Positions 9,272-18,924 are shown, numbered from the stretch's first letter. The stretch is 60,003 nucleotides of DNA from Eubacterium sp. (GCA_022794015.1 JAAWDZ010000038.1:1-60003); one strand, 5' to 3'. The notes: generated by a model from the letters alone, not told the origin. Made by a program: numbers and translations.

Positions 9272-9284
9272 AAAAACCTAATCT

Positions 9285-11399
9285 CTAAACCCTGCGCATA
9301 ATCACCGCCGACTTCTTTTGCATTGTAATATACACACATCCTCTTATTACCTCATAATCCTCTGGCATAAGCGAATAACCGTTTTCCGTCGTAACAATCA
9401 ACCGGCGCAGTCTTGCCTCCAACGGTATCCCCGCAGCCATAACCGGCAGCTCCTTTCCCCGTTCTCTGTCATCATTATTGACAATGACGATAAACTGCTG
9501 ATCCCTGGTAAATCTGGCATAGCATAAAAACTGATCCTCCCCTTCCAAAAAGAGAAAAGAACCTGTGCGGAATGCCTCGTACCGTTTATGAATCTGAATC
9601 AGTTCCCGATGCAGATCGATCAGTTCCTTATTCTCATGTTCCCATGGATAAGTCCTTCTGTTGTCCGGATCTGTAAAACCACACAGCCCCGCTTCATCGC
9701 CATAATATAAAGACGGCGCTCCGGGCCAGGTCATCTGTATCAATACCGCCTCCCGCAAAACGCTGTAATCAATGCCTTCACTGGCGGCAGCTGCACCCAG
9801 ATATTCCACTCTTCCCGCTTTGTGGTTCGTTCTGGTCAGGAATCTGGAATGGTCATGGTTAGAAAGCTGGTTCATAGAACACTGCAGAGACGGTGTCATA
9901 AAACAAGTCATAAAATGACGCATAGTCCCTTCAAATTCATTTATTTTACCAATGCGTTCCGGATAAAACTCGTCACTGTGCTTTTCCATACCTGTCAGAA
10001 AATATGTAACAGGCTCCATAAACGCCGCATAGTTCATAATCGTATCCCACTGATCTCCCATCAGCCATTCTTTGGGATCTCCGTAATGCTCCGCTAAAAT
10101 TACGGCATCGGGATTTGCCTCTTTTACCACATTCCGAAAATCACGCCAGAACTTATGGTTAAACTCCCTGCTGTGTCCCAGATCCTCCGCCACATCCAAA
10201 CGCCATCCGTCACAGCAGTAAGGTTCCGATACCCATTTTCTGGCAATCCGCATAATATCCTGATACAAAATCTCAGAACTTTCAAAATTCAACTTGGGCA
10301 GCGTATCATGCCCCCACCAGCCTTCGTATTCCCGATTATGCTCCCAGGTTTCGTCATTTTCCCTGAACTTAAAATAACTGCGGTACGGGCTTTCCCTCGT
10401 AATGAATGCGCCCGGTCCAAACCCTTCTTTCCCTTCATAAATTCCTTCCCGATCCATCCAGTAATTAAATGACCCGCAGTGGTTGAACACACCGTCCAGA
10501 ATTATTTTCATACCCCGACTGTGCACTTCCTTTACAAAATCTGCAAAAAAAGCATTGCTTGCCTCCAGATTCTTCTGGCTCGTCACCCGACAGCGATAAC
10601 GCGTCGCTTTTCGGTTGTCCTGATCTCCTTCCGGCAAAAGTTCCCCTTCATCCTCTACAATTTTAGCAAAATGCGGATCAATGTGATCGTAATCCTGAAT
10701 ATCGTATTTGTGGTTGGACGGAGATACAAACAGCGGATTAAAATAAATAACTTCCACGCCGAGCCCGGACAGATAATCCAGTTTCTGACGCACACCCTCC
10801 AGATCTCCGCAGTAAAATTCTCCTACGCTGAAATTCTCCGGATATTTATCCCACTGCTCTTTCGGAACTCTGGCGCTTGGCGTGCGGATATAAAAATATT
10901 CCCGATCCAATATATCATTCGATTCATCTCCATTATAAAAACGATCCACCATAATCTGATATATGACCGCTCCTTTTGCCCAGTCCGGCGTGGAAAAGCC
11001 CGGAACAATTTTAAAGAAATACGCCTCGCGTACCTCCTGTGAAACTCCGTAACGATCATAAAAACACTGTACCTGTCCGGATAAAATTTCAAAATAATAA
11101 GAAACCGGCTCCGTTCCCAAAGGAATACGCACGGCATAGTAATCAAATGTACCGTCATTCTCCACAATCTGCATCTGATAACAATTTCCGTTTGCCCACA
11201 GCCATACGATATCTACGTTATATTTTGCAGTCCGGAAACGAATCGTCACATCTTCATGCTCTTTTGGTTCCGGCGGAATCCGATAATCCTTCGTACCGTC
11301 CGAAAATAATGCTTCTTTCCGTAAAACAGGTCTCATTTGCATCATGTATTGATACACTTTATTTAATTCATGCATAGATTTATATTTCATAGTTGTCAT
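9285..11399 (-). CDS. GH13 family alpha-glycosidase (neopullulanase/cyclomaltodextrinase-like)
   Basis: A 704-residue cytoplasmic glycoside hydrolase; no signal peptide is seen. An N-terminal beta domain of about 135 residues (CBM34-like) precedes a GH13 barrel. The catalytic triad is visible: nucleophile Asp402 (GWRLDVAED), acid/base Glu437 (ILAEHYGD) and Asp516 (NHDHSRF). The first barrel strand reads GAVIYQIMVDRFYNGD. Family knowledge suggests hydrolysis of alpha-1,4/1,6 links in imported maltodextrins. The exact specificity cannot be read from the sequence. Two starts are possible, ATG 11399 or ATG 11390, both near AGGAAAAGAGG. It stands alone, downstream of a terminator. Confidence 0.85.
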   Translation of the reverse strand: MTTMKYKSMHELNKVYQYMMQMRPVLRKEALFSDGTKDYRIPPEPKEHEDVTIRFRTAKYNVDIVWLWANGNCYQMQIVENDGTFDYYAVRIPLGTEPVSYYFEILSGQVQCFYDRYGVSQEVREAYFFKIVPGFSTPDWAKGAVIYQIMVDRFYNGDESNDILDREYFYIRTPSARVPKEQWDKYPENFSVGEFYCGDLEGVRQKLDYLSGLGVEVIYFNPLFVSPSNHKYDIQDYDHIDPHFAKIVEDEGELLPEGDQDNRKATRYRCRVTSQKNLEASNAFFADFVKEVHSRGMKIILDGVFNHCGSFNYWMDREGIYEGKEGFGPGAFITRESPYRSYFKFRENDETWEHNREYEGWWGHDTLPKLNFESSEILYQDIMRIARKWVSEPYCCDGWRLDVAEDLGHSREFNHKFWRDFRNVVKEANPDAVILAEHYGDPKEWLMGDQWDTIMNYAAFMEPVTYFLTGMEKHSDEFYPERIGKINEFEGTMRHFMTCFMTPSLQCSMNQLSNHDHSRFLTRTNHKAGRVEYLGAAAASEGIDYSVLREAVLIQMTWPGAPSLYYGDEAGLCGFTDPDNRRTYPWEHENKELIDLHRELIQIHKRYEAFRTGSFLFLEGEDQFLCYARFTRDQQFIVIVNNDDRERGKELPVMAAGIPLEARLRRLIVTTENGYSLMPEDYEVIRGCVYITMQKKSAVIMRRV

Positions 11400-11427
11400 C
11401 CTCTTTTCCTGTTTAAATCAATGCAAA

Positions 11428-11461
11428 GTAAAAAAGACAGCTTCAATCTGCTGTCTTTTTT
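11428..11461. terminator. bidirectional-looking hairpin upstream of the GH13 gene
   Basis: AAAAAGACAGC (11431-11441) pairs with GCTGTCTTTTT (11450-11460), so both strands end in T runs. It lies between ftsH and the GH13 gene and can end ftsH transcription. It lies only about 30 bases upstream of the GH13 start, so it could also attenuate that gene if the GH13 promoter is upstream. Confidence 0.65.
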
Positions 11462-11556
11462 AGGAGAAGGTATTTTTACTATGGGGTGTAGCAAAAACTA
11501 TATATAATGTATTGGGGGTTTTTACGAGTATTATAATAGCACTGCAAGCAAGATAA

Positions 11557-11601
11557 GTGTGCACAAACTTCACAAAATTTGTGTTTTATTTTTGTGCACA
11601 T
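11557..11601. other. nested palindrome after ftsH
   Basis: GTGTGCACAAA (11557-11567) and TTTGTGCACAT (11591-11601) form an outer stem. CACAAAATTTGTG (11571-11583) is an inner palindrome. There is no T run on the minus strand, so it is not a standard terminator. It begins about 17 bases after the ftsH stop. It could be an mRNA 3' structure or a protein-binding palindrome. Confidence 0.4.
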
Positions 11602-11617
11602 TGCATACATTCTGCTG

Positions 11618-13432
11618 TTAACTACTAAAAAGTGCTTCAAACTCTTCCCTGTTGATCTTCTCTTTTTCTAATAAAAGCCCTGCACATCGATTTAACACAT
11701 CTTCATTTTCATATATAATCTTTTTTGCTTTGGCATAACACTCATCAATAATCCGTTTTACTTCTTCATCAATTCTGGTCGCCACACTTTCTCCATATCC
11801 TCTGGTATGGGCCAAATCCCTGCCAATAAATACTTCATTATCGTCGCTGTCATAATTAATAAGCCCTATATTATCCGACATACCATATTTTGTTACCATA
11901 GCCTTTGCAAGCTGGGTCGCCTGCTTAATGTCCTGTGACGCTCCGGTTGTAATATCGTCAAAAATCATCTCCTCCGCCACACGTCCGCCGAGATCTACCA
12001 CAATCTCCTGCAGCATGCGGCCTTTCGTGTTAAACATCTCGTCATTTTCCGAAAGCGGCATCGTATAGCCCGCCGCTCCGGCTCCGGTCGGTATGATAGA
12101 CACGGAATAAACCGGCCCTACGTCCGGCAGCACATGGAATAAAATAGCGTGCCCCGCTTCGTGAAACGCCGTAATCCGCTTCTCTTTTTCGCTGATAATA
12201 CGGCTCTTCTTCTCTGCACCGATTCCAACCTTGACAAAGGATTTGCGTATATCACTCTGTATAATGTAAGCACGGTCTTCCTTAGCGGCATTGATAGCGG
12301 CTTCATTGAGCAGATTCTCCAGATCCGCTCCGGTAAAACCTGCCGTTGTCTGCGCAATCTGTTTTAAATCCACGTCGTCGCCAAGCGGCTTATTTTTTGC
12401 ATGTACATTTAAAATTTCTTCCCTTCCGCCGATATCCGGACGGCCCACATGAATTTTCCGATCGAATCTTCCCGGACGCATAATCGCGGGATCCAGAATA
12501 TCCACACGGTTTGTAGCGGCCATCACAATAATACCCTCGTTTATGCCAAAACCGTCCATTTCCACCAGCATCTGATTCAGCGTCTGTTCACGCTCATCAT
12601 GGCCGCCGCCCATTCCCGTACCTCTGCGCCTTGCCACAGCGTCAATCTCATCAATAAATACGATACACGGCGCATTCCGCTTTGCATCTTCAAACAAATC
12701 CCGAACGCGCGAAGCTCCGACACCAACGAACATCTCCACAAAATCCGATCCGGAAATGCTGAAAAACGGTACGCCCGCTTCCCCTGCAACCGCCTTTGCA
12801 AGCAGCGTCTTACCTGTCCCAGGAGGGCCGACTAACAGCACCCCTTTCGGAATCCTGGCGCCCATACGGCTGTACCTTCTGGGATATTTCAAAAAATCCA
12901 CCAGTTCTTCCAACTCTTCTTTCTCTTCCCGCAGACCGGCAACACTCTGAAAATTCATCTTATTGTCACTCGTAGTCAGTTTCGCACGGCTTTTTCCAAA
13001 ATTCATCATCTTGTTTCCGCCGTTACCTGCCGCTGCCTGATTTGTCATAATCATAAATAAAATAAACATGGTAGCCAGTACAATTAAAAGTGGAAGAAGA
13101 TTTAAAATCCAGCTCTCCGGCGGCACATCCTTCAGATAATAGCCGGTGAATTCTTTCTCCTTCAATATGCCCTGCACCTCATTGACATCAGAAACATATA
13201 ATTTCCTGGCGGATGCATTTTTCAGATGGACTTCTAAAATACCGGTCGGTATTTCTCTGTTCTGTTCTATTTCTATAAAGATTACTTCGTCTTTGTCCAA
13301 TGCGGTTTCAAGCTCTGTTAATGTATATGCGTCTGCCTCGCTTTCTCTGGCATCCAGCATCAGCCAGACAACAACCACTACAACAATAAGCAACACATAA
13401 AATCCAAAGCCCCTGTAACTATGTTTCTTCAA
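11618..13432 (-). CDS. ftsH: ATP-dependent zinc metalloprotease FtsH
   Basis: A 604-residue membrane-anchored AAA+ protease that degrades misfolded membrane and regulatory proteins. Two transmembrane helices (about 9-26 and 107-130) flank an extracytoplasmic domain. The AAA domain has Walker A GPPGTGKT (about 203-210), Walker [10 protein letters not shown] and the second region of homology MRPGRFDRK. The zinc site HEAGH is near residue 425. The start codon is TTG at 13432-13430, preceded by GAAGGAGG with good spacing; no ATG gives the full first helix. It is the last gene of spoIIE-tilS-hpt-ftsH, 35 bases after hpt. Confidence 0.96.
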   Translation of the reverse strand: MKKHSYRGFGFYVLLIVVVVVVWLMLDARESEADAYTLTELETALDKDEVIFIEIEQNREIPTGILEVHLKNASARKLYVSDVNEVQGILKEKEFTGYYLKDVPPESWILNLLPLLIVLATMFILFMIMTNQAAAGNGGNKMMNFGKSRAKLTTSDNKMNFQSVAGLREEKEELEELVDFLKYPRRYSRMGARIPKGVLLVGPPGTGKTLLAKAVAGEAGVPFFSISGSDFVEMFVGVGASRVRDLFEDAKRNAPCIVFIDEIDAVARRRGTGMGGGHDEREQTLNQMLVEMDGFGINEGIIVMAATNRVDILDPAIMRPGRFDRKIHVGRPDIGGREEILNVHAKNKPLGDDVDLKQIAQTTAGFTGADLENLLNEAAINAAKEDRAYIIQSDIRKSFVKVGIGAEKKSRIISEKEKRITAFHEAGHAILFHVLPDVGPVYSVSIIPTGAGAAGYTMPLSENDEMFNTKGRMLQEIVVDLGGRVAEEMIFDDITTGASQDIKQATQLAKAMVTKYGMSDNIGLINYDSDDNEVFIGRDLAHTRGYGESVATRIDEEVKRIIDECYAKAKKIIYENEDVLNRCAGLLLEKEKINREEFEALFSS

Positions 13433-13467
13433 CTGGAATCCTCCTTCTGGCTTAATTCATAATTCGT

Positions 13468-13992
13468 TTAGTCTAATTCTACTACGCCGATATACGGCAG
13501 ATTCCGGTATTTCTGCGCGTAATCAAGCCCATAACCCACTACGAACTCATCCGGTATGTGAAAGCATGTATAATCTACATCCACCGGAACCACACGCCGT
13601 TCCGGTTTATCCAACAATGTACAAAGCCTTAAGCTCTTCGGTTCCCGGTTTCTCAGATACTCAAGCAGATAGCTTAACGTCCTGCCGGAATCTACGATAT
13701 CCTCTACTACAAGCACATCCTTTCCTTTGATGCTCTCATCCAAATCCTTTACAATCCTGACTACACCGCTGGATTTGGTATCCGCCCCATAACTGGATAC
13801 AGACATAAAATCCATGGAAACCGGAACAGTCAGCCTCTTGGAAAGCTCACAGGTAAAAAATACGCCTCCTTTTAATACACAGAGCATATGCACCTGTTTT
13901 CCTTTATAATCCTCACTGATCTGCTTTGCAATTTCTGCAATTTTCTTGTCTACTTCTTCTTCTGACAATAATACACGGACTGTTTCACTCAT
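13468..13992 (-). CDS. hpt: hypoxanthine phosphoribosyltransferase
   Basis: A 174-residue purine salvage enzyme that converts hypoxanthine or guanine plus PRPP to IMP or GMP. The PRPP-binding motif VLVVEDIVDSGRTL lies at about 94-107, and VLKGGVFF near 43-50 is the other conserved loop. The start at 13992 follows GGAGGAAGAAGC; upstream in-frame codons belong to the tilS overlap. The start overlaps the tilS stop by four bases (ATGA), showing translational coupling. The tilS-hpt-ftsH order is conserved in Firmicutes. Confidence 0.95.
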   Translation of the reverse strand: MSETVRVLLSEEEVDKKIAEIAKQISEDYKGKQVHMLCVLKGGVFFTCELSKRLTVPVSMDFMSVSSYGADTKSSGVVRIVKDLDESIKGKDVLVVEDIVDSGRTLSYLLEYLRNREPKSLRLCTLLDKPERRVVPVDVDYTCFHIPDEFVVGYGLDYAQKYRNLPYIGVVELD

Positions 13993-15404
13993 GCTTCTTC
14001 CTCCATCAATTGTACTTCCAACACTCTTTTCGTATGTTCTGTAATTTTGTAATATGCACTGATCCGATAGCCTGCAGCCCATAAAACATGATGTCCGTCT
14101 GCAAGCAGCAATATCTCATCCCGTCTGGACTTAGGAACCTTCTCATTGATCCAGTAATCTTTCAATTTCTGTCTGTGCCCCTCTGAATCCAGTACAAAAT
14201 AGTCTCCAGGCTCCCTTGTTCTCAAATAAAGCCTGTTTTTTATCTTATCATAATCAAACCATTTCGTATACAGGTTTTTGGGAATTTTTACATCTTTTTT
14301 TACAGGCATAGGAAATACACGATACCGCAAAACACTGCCCAAAGCCTGTTTTTCTCCCCAAATCCCCTCTATTGGAATCCGTATGCTTTCCCCTTTCTCA
14401 TCTTTCGCATACGGAAAAAGCAAAAGCAGGCCGTAGCTGTTTTCCGCCGCAATCCCATACGGCAGGGAAATCCTTCTGCCAGTCTGCCCACACGCAAGCG
14501 AAAGTAAAGACACAGCATGTTCTCTTGTGATATCCTTCCTGCTGCCGCAGGCTTTTTCCATAAGCCCAAGCATCACCTGCTTCTGCAGAAAAGACGGGTA
14601 TTCAAAAAAACCTTCCGTTTGAAAACAGAACGTCCTCTCTCCTTTTTTTTCCATACGCTCTTCTAAAACTTTATCCACTTCCCTGCGTAAAAATGCAGAA
14701 ATTTCAAGTAAATCCTGCGCCAGCAGGTTCATATGCGCCGTACTTGCCTCATTTATGGCCGCAAGCTGCGGCATAATACAATTACGGATCCGATTGCGGC
14801 TGTAGCGGATATCAGAATTGGTCGCATCTGTACAGTACTCCTGTTTTTGCTCTTTCAAAAAATACTCAATTTCCTTTCTCGTCACACAAAGCAGCGGCCG
14901 GATAATTGCTCCCCGGACAGGGCGTATCCCTGCAAGCCCGTCCAGCCCGCTGCCTCTGCACAGATGAAACAGCATGGTTTCTGCATTATCGTCCCCATGG
15001 TGCGCGACAGCCGTCTTTACAGCGCCCCCCTGAGTGTTGCAGATAAGGCCAAAGCGTTTTCTTTCCTCCTCAAACGCTTCATAGCGGGCCGCCCTGCCTG
15101 CTTCTTCCACAGAAATTCCCTGTTCCTTTGCCATTTCCTCCACCGGATATGACTTTGAAACAAACAAAACTCCATAGCTTTCTGCCAGTCGTTTTACAAA
15201 GCACATATCGTCAAGGCTTTCCATTCCACGGATTCCATGCTCAATATGTATGACGGACAGAGAAAATCCCATCGTATGACGCAGTTCCTCCAAAACCAGA
15301 AAAAGACAAACAGAATCTGCCCCGCCGGACACGCCCACACATATATGGTCACCCGCTTTTACCATCTGATATTTTTGCATGTATGCCGCAATTTTCTTTA
15401 ACAT
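13989..15404 (-). CDS. tilS: tRNA(Ile)-lysidine synthase
   Basis: A 471-residue enzyme that ligates lysine to C34 of tRNA-Ile(CAU) using ATP, which lets it read AUA. The N-terminal PP-loop is SGGADS at 26-31. The central and C-terminal substrate-binding domains are present (the C-terminal TilS domain includes RQKLKDYWINEKVP). Length matches the Firmicute family. The start follows GGAGGAAATC. It lies 27 bases after spoIIE and overlaps hpt by four bases. Confidence 0.95.
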   Translation of the reverse strand: MLKKIAAYMQKYQMVKAGDHICVGVSGGADSVCLFLVLEELRHTMGFSLSVIHIEHGIRGMESLDDMCFVKRLAESYGVLFVSKSYPVEEMAKEQGISVEEAGRAARYEAFEEERKRFGLICNTQGGAVKTAVAHHGDDNAETMLFHLCRGSGLDGLAGIRPVRGAIIRPLLCVTRKEIEYFLKEQKQEYCTDATNSDIRYSRNRIRNCIMPQLAAINEASTAHMNLLAQDLLEISAFLRREVDKVLEERMEKKGERTFCFQTEGFFEYPSFLQKQVMLGLMEKACGSRKDITREHAVSLLSLACGQTGRRISLPYGIAAENSYGLLLLFPYAKDEKGESIRIPIEGIWGEKQALGSVLRYRVFPMPVKKDVKIPKNLYTKWFDYDKIKNRLYLRTREPGDYFVLDSEGHRQKLKDYWINEKVPKSRRDEILLLADGHHVLWAAGYRISAYYKITEHTKRVLEVQLMEEEA

Positions 15405-15431
15405 GATTTCCTCCGCAGTATCTATCTATCG

Positions 15432-17273
15432 TTAATTCGCCCAAAGAGCTGCTGCAAGCACCGTCATATCGTCTTTCACCTCACCGTTAGTACGAATCAG
15501 CACCTGATCCAAAAGACGCTTTGCCAGAAGTCCCGGATGATTGGTCTGTATCTCTGCTATCATTTCTTCCAGCGTTTCTTCCGGATGATCTGTCTGCAGG
15601 TATTCTAACACACCATCCGTAACCATGACAAGAAAATCTCCGTCCGAAAGATACTTTACCGCCTGCTCAATCTCTATTTCAAAACTGACGCCGACTGGAA
15701 GCGACGTAGAAAGCAGGCACTCTACTCCACCGTCCCTGTGGCGGATAAAAGTGGCGGAAGCGCCTACTTTATAAAATACCGTTTCTCCGGTATACAGGTT
15801 TACCGAACTGATATCTACCGTAGAATACTGCTCGTCCTCTCCATGGATTACCATTGCAGAATTCAACATTTTAATTGCTGTTTCCTTGGCAAACCCGGCC
15901 TCAATAAACCGCTCTAAAAGATCTACAACCAGTTCACTCTCCTTACATGCCCTTTCCCCAAAGCCCATTCCGTCAGACAGACTGAGAACCAGCTCTCCGT
16001 CATCTTTCTCTATACAGGAAAAGTTATCCCCGGAGATTGCAGCGCCGTCCTTTGTCAGCCGCGACACTCCATGTACCGCATGAAACGCCGGCTCCTCCTC
16101 ATAAATTATCTCCGTTTCTTCCTTTCCGATAAAGGTTCTGGCATCCTTATGAGGTTTCATATGTAAATCCAAAGTCCCCTCCACCACCTTTGTCAGATCT
16201 TTCACCGCCACACAATTTCCCCATCTTGAACGCACTTTAAATATTGCCTGGATATGCCCGTCGTTTTTCTGGTACAAGTGCACCTCTTCCACCGTAAGCC
16301 CACATTCTTTAGCCCGATACCGGATTTCAGATAGCTTATTCTTCTCCTCTGCATCCAAAAGACGCGCCTCATTTGCACAGTCCTGCATAATAAATGCCAT
16401 GGCATCCAGCTGCTGCGCAATCACCTCCCGGTTTTCAAGCAGACGATTGTACCACGCTTTATTCACCTGCACCTGTTCGAATACATTGAGCGCCTCCTGC
16501 TCTACGTGCCCGGCATAACAGCAGTGCTCTTCTAATTCCTTTCTGGTTTCTTCATCCGCTTCCCCATTTCGCATCAGGCTATTCACCAGACGGCCAAATA
16601 CGCCATACATTGTATGATTTGTAGGCGCCCAGCAAATAGTACAGGTATCGCAGCCGCTGCATATCCTCCCGGCAATTTCCTGCTGAATCTGCCCCATATC
16701 TTCCTGCTTCATTTCTGTCCGTCTGTCCATAGCCAGAAACGTCTTTGAAAGCCCTTCAAAACTTTTCGCATAATTTAACAGTCTCTGCTCCGTAAGCCCG
16801 CCTGGCGCGCCAGATGGACTATATAATACCTCTCTGTCCTCATAAAACAGATGGACTCCCCTTGCCGCCAGAATACTAAATCCAAAAACGAATACTGCTT
16901 CAAATACCGCTGCAAGCAATGTGACCTGATTTCTTATATCAAAAATACCTCCGAAAACAGAAAGCGCGAAAGTACCTCCGGACGCCGCTATTGCTGCCGC
17001 TGCAGTATAGCAGTGCTTGTCCACCCATTCCGAAAGCCGCACCGTCATTGTAATCACAAACAGCGACATCGCATATTTTGCAATCGCTGTAATGGGAAGA
17101 AACGCTGCCATACCGACAAACATTCCTGCCGGCAAAAGCCATCTTGCCCTCTCCTCCAGATACACTGCCGCATAAAACGCCGGAATCAAAGGATAACATC
17201 CCATAATTGAAATCCGACAGAGCAATGCCCCTGCAATACCGGTTACTAATTGTTTCCATCCTGTTTTTTTCAT
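15432..17273 (-). CDS. spoIIE: stage II sporulation protein E, PP2C-type phosphatase
   Basis: A 613-residue membrane phosphatase that dephosphorylates SpoIIAA and so triggers sigma-F in the forespore. The N-terminal membrane region (about 8-145) has roughly four to five helices, far fewer than the ten of Bacillus subtilis SpoIIE (827 residues). A cysteine cluster (Cys205, 208, 211, 214, then Trp215) follows. The C-terminal PP2C/SpoIIE domain starts near residue 400, with the metal-site motif LSLSDGMGFGE. The start follows GGAGGATGTATCAAC. The promoter upstream has Spo0A-type spacing. It heads spoIIE-tilS-hpt-ftsH. Confidence 0.93.
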   Translation of the reverse strand: MKKTGWKQLVTGIAGALLCRISIMGCYPLIPAFYAAVYLEERARWLLPAGMFVGMAAFLPITAIAKYAMSLFVITMTVRLSEWVDKHCYTAAAAIAASGGTFALSVFGGIFDIRNQVTLLAAVFEAVFVFGFSILAARGVHLFYEDREVLYSPSGAPGGLTEQRLLNYAKSFEGLSKTFLAMDRRTEMKQEDMGQIQQEIAGRICSGCDTCTICWAPTNHTMYGVFGRLVNSLMRNGEADEETRKELEEHCCYAGHVEQEALNVFEQVQVNKAWYNRLLENREVIAQQLDAMAFIMQDCANEARLLDAEEKNKLSEIRYRAKECGLTVEEVHLYQKNDGHIQAIFKVRSRWGNCVAVKDLTKVVEGTLDLHMKPHKDARTFIGKEETEIIYEEEPAFHAVHGVSRLTKDGAAISGDNFSCIEKDDGELVLSLSDGMGFGERACKESELVVDLLERFIEAGFAKETAIKMLNSAMVIHGEDEQYSTVDISSVNLYTGETVFYKVGASATFIRHRDGGVECLLSTSLPVGVSFEIEIEQAVKYLSDGDFLVMVTDGVLEYLQTDHPEETLEEMIAEIQTNHPGLLAKRLLDQVLIRTNGEVKDDMTVLAAALWAN

Positions 17274-17339
17274 GTTGATACATCCTCCTGCCTTTTTGCT
17301 TTTTACGCCCCAAACAAGCGGGCAAATTTTCTAAAAGGC

Positions 17340-17373
17340 ATTATATGCATACTGCTTTGAAATCTTTGTCAAA
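17340..17373 (-). promoter_or_regulatory. spoIIE promoter with 21-bp spacer and overlapping Spo0A box
   Basis: On the minus strand TTGACA (17372-17367) and TATAAT (17345-17340) are consensus hexamers separated by 21 bases. The Spo0A box consensus TTTGTCAAA overlaps the -35 on the plus strand (17365-17373). In B. subtilis the spoIIE and spoIIG promoters have this same wide spacing and are activated by Spo0A bound at the -35. The match in position, spacing and gene is strong, though the inference rests on consensus matching. Confidence 0.75.
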
Positions 17374-17399
17374 CTGTTGAGGTCCAATCAAAAACTTTT

Positions 17400-17438
17400 C
17401 GCCAAAAATGCCCTCGAATTGTAGATTCGAGGGCATTT
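17400..17438 (-). terminator. intrinsic terminator after divIC
   Basis: AAATGCCCTCGAAT (17406-17419) pairs perfectly with ATTCGAGGGCATTT (17425-17438). On the minus strand it is followed by TTGG. It ends the yabP-yabQ-divIC unit just upstream of the spoIIE promoter. Confidence 0.75.
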
Positions 17439-17459
17439 GACCTTTTAAAGAGCTTCGCC

Positions 17460-17750
17460 TTACTGTTCTTTGAAAATCATCTCATTCTCATAGATCAGGC
17501 CCAGCTTGCGTCTGGCCGTATCTTCTATGTATTCGCGGCTTCCCATGTATTCTTCATAATCCGAAAGCTCATCTCTCCGCTCAGTTTCCTCCTGATATAT
17601 CGCATCAAGTTCAGCTTCCCGTTCTCTGTATTCCTGATCCTTCTGATAGAGTATTACTATCTTAACGGATATTATGATAAGTAAAAATACTACAATATAA
17701 GCAATGCCTGCTTTTCCTGCCTGGTTTCTTTTTTTCTTATTTCTGCTCAT
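17460..17750 (-). CDS. divIC: septum formation initiator DivIC/FtsB family
   Basis: A 96-residue single-pass membrane protein of the divisome. It has a basic cytoplasmic N-terminus (1-13), one transmembrane helix (about 15-35), a coiled coil (about 36-62) and the conserved C-terminal box EYIEDTARRKLGLIYENE. FtsB/DivIC pairs with FtsL and DivIB/FtsQ to activate septal peptidoglycan synthesis. It lies 30 bases after yabQ in the order yabP-yabQ-divIC-spoIIE, as in Bacillus. Confidence 0.9.
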   Translation of the reverse strand: MSRNKKKRNQAGKAGIAYIVVFLLIIISVKIVILYQKDQEYREREAELDAIYQEETERRDELSDYEEYMGSREYIEDTARRKLGLIYENEMIFKEQ

Positions 17751-17780
17751 ATAATCTCTTTTCCTGCCACCTCTGTCTGT

Positions 17781-18227
17781 TTATTTCTTACTTAGTCCTA
17801 TCTTAATTGCTTTTTTTATTTTTTTCAATTCTTTTTTTAAAAATAAGAAAAGTTTTTTCCCAGGCTTTTCTACCACACCAAAAATTCTGCCAAAAATCCT
17901 CTGCCAGAACCGTAAGAACCTGACAGAAAGGAGAACCACAAAAGGACTGATAAAGCTGTTTTCAAGCAGCATACCGACTGCCACGCCCCCTAAAACAAAC
18001 CAGCGCAGCAGGCCGTCGTTCTCCTGATAAAGCAGGATAAAAATCCCTATGGCACAAATCAGCCAGTATAAAATATCCTCAACTGCCGTCAGGATCGTTC
18101 CATGTTTTCGCATATGCCTGAAAATACGCAGGACATCATACAGCAGCATCAGAGCTATTCCAAACAGAAAGGAAGCAAATAAAAGACCTGCTTCCCTGAC
18201 AATCGTTCCGCTGACGGCTCCGTTCAT
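17781..18227 (-). CDS. yabQ: spore cortex biosynthesis membrane protein YabQ
   Basis: A 148-residue membrane protein with about four hydrophobic helices in the first 100 residues (for example LLFASFLFGIALMLLYDVL) and a very basic tail ending GLSKK. The YabQ family localises to the forespore membrane and is needed for cortex formation in B. subtilis. Its start overlaps the yabP stop by four bases. Assignment rests on the hydropathy, the DVLRIFRH segment after helix 1, and the gene order. Confidence 0.85.
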   Translation of the reverse strand: MNGAVSGTIVREAGLLFASFLFGIALMLLYDVLRIFRHMRKHGTILTAVEDILYWLICAIGIFILLYQENDGLLRWFVLGGVAVGMLLENSFISPFVVLLSVRFLRFWQRIFGRIFGVVEKPGKKLFLFLKKELKKIKKAIKIGLSKK

Positions 18228-18508
18228 TTAAACAGCCGTCCAAAGAAAGATTCTGCCTGCTTACCATAATCCTTTATCTCCGAATAGGCCAGCGAATCAA
18301 TCCGTCCCTCTATATCAACCTCTCCCTTCTCAAGGCTGAGCCGGTTCACATGAAGATCATGGCCTTTAATTAATAACATTCCCTGTTCTGTTTCCAGAAG
18401 GATCTCAGCGACATCAAAGGAAAGTACGTCTACTACCCCGCTGAAATTCCCCGTCTTACGGTTGCCAAGGAGAACCTTATGTGCTTTATTTCCTGTTTTT
18501 TCATCCAT
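18224..18508 (-). CDS. yabP: sporulation protein YabP
   Basis: A 94-residue soluble protein of the YabP/YqfC family. Typical segments are the LLGNRKTGNFSGVVDVLSFD start, LLETEQGMLLIKGHDLHVNRLSLEKG and the IDSLAY motif near the end. In B. subtilis yabP and yabQ are transcribed by sigma-E in the mother cell. The start follows AGAGGGATAAA. It is translationally coupled to yabQ. A sigma-E-like promoter lies in the 115-base gap upstream. Confidence 0.88.
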   Translation of the reverse strand: MDEKTGNKAHKVLLGNRKTGNFSGVVDVLSFDVAEILLETEQGMLLIKGHDLHVNRLSLEKGEVDIEGRIDSLAYSEIKDYGKQAESFFGRLFK

Positions 18509-18577
18509 TTTATCCCTCTACCTCCTGCCCTACAACCGCCCTTATCCGGAATGGTTGTCTGATTTTTCTTTCTAAAC

Positions 18578-18607
18578 ATTATATTAAGAGGTATGGGGTT
18601 TTATGAC
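18578..18607 (-). promoter_or_regulatory. candidate sigma-E promoter of yabP-yabQ-divIC
   Basis: On the minus strand GTCATAAA (18607-18600) and AATATAAT (18585-18578) are 14 bases apart. This resembles the mother-cell sigma-E pattern (ATA-type -35, CATACAAT-type -10). The -10 also fits a sigma-A TATAAT box, so the assignment leans on the known sigma-E control of yabPQ. Confidence 0.35.
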
Positions 18608-18623
18608 CTAAAATAAAGATAAT

Positions 18624-18863
18624 CTACAGATAACGGAACATCTCTGCCGCATCTTCCTTTCTCACAGATTCTGCGATAGAAAGTACCTCTACCTTCACAG
18701 TCTTCTGTCCAAATGCAATTTCAAGTATATCCCCTGTTTTGACGCTGACACACGCTTTCGCGACTTTTCCATTTACCATCACTCTTCCTGCGTCGCATGC
18801 TTCATTTGCAACAGTGCGTCGTTTGATCAGGCGCGACACTTTTAAAAATTTGTCCAGCCTCAT
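18624..18863 (-). CDS. rqcP: S4-domain RNA-binding protein RqcP (YabO/Hsp15 family)
   Basis: A 79-residue protein that is almost entirely an S4 RNA-binding fold: MRLDKFLKVSRLIKRRT at the start, then GRVMVNGKVAK. RqcP stabilises the P-site tRNA during Ala-tailing of stalled nascent chains in ribosome quality control. The start at 18863 follows AGGAGGAAGAT, and an in-frame ATG 12 codons upstream has no such site. It lies between hup and yabP, the position of yabO in Bacillus. Confidence 0.9.
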   Translation of the reverse strand: MRLDKFLKVSRLIKRRTVANEACDAGRVMVNGKVAKACVSVKTGDILEIAFGQKTVKVEVLSIAESVRKEDAAEMFRYL

Positions 18864-18924
18864 ATCTTCCTCCTGTTCGGGCCAAAAAGTGCGTCTCACT
18901 GACAGGTTTCCCTATCCACACGTA

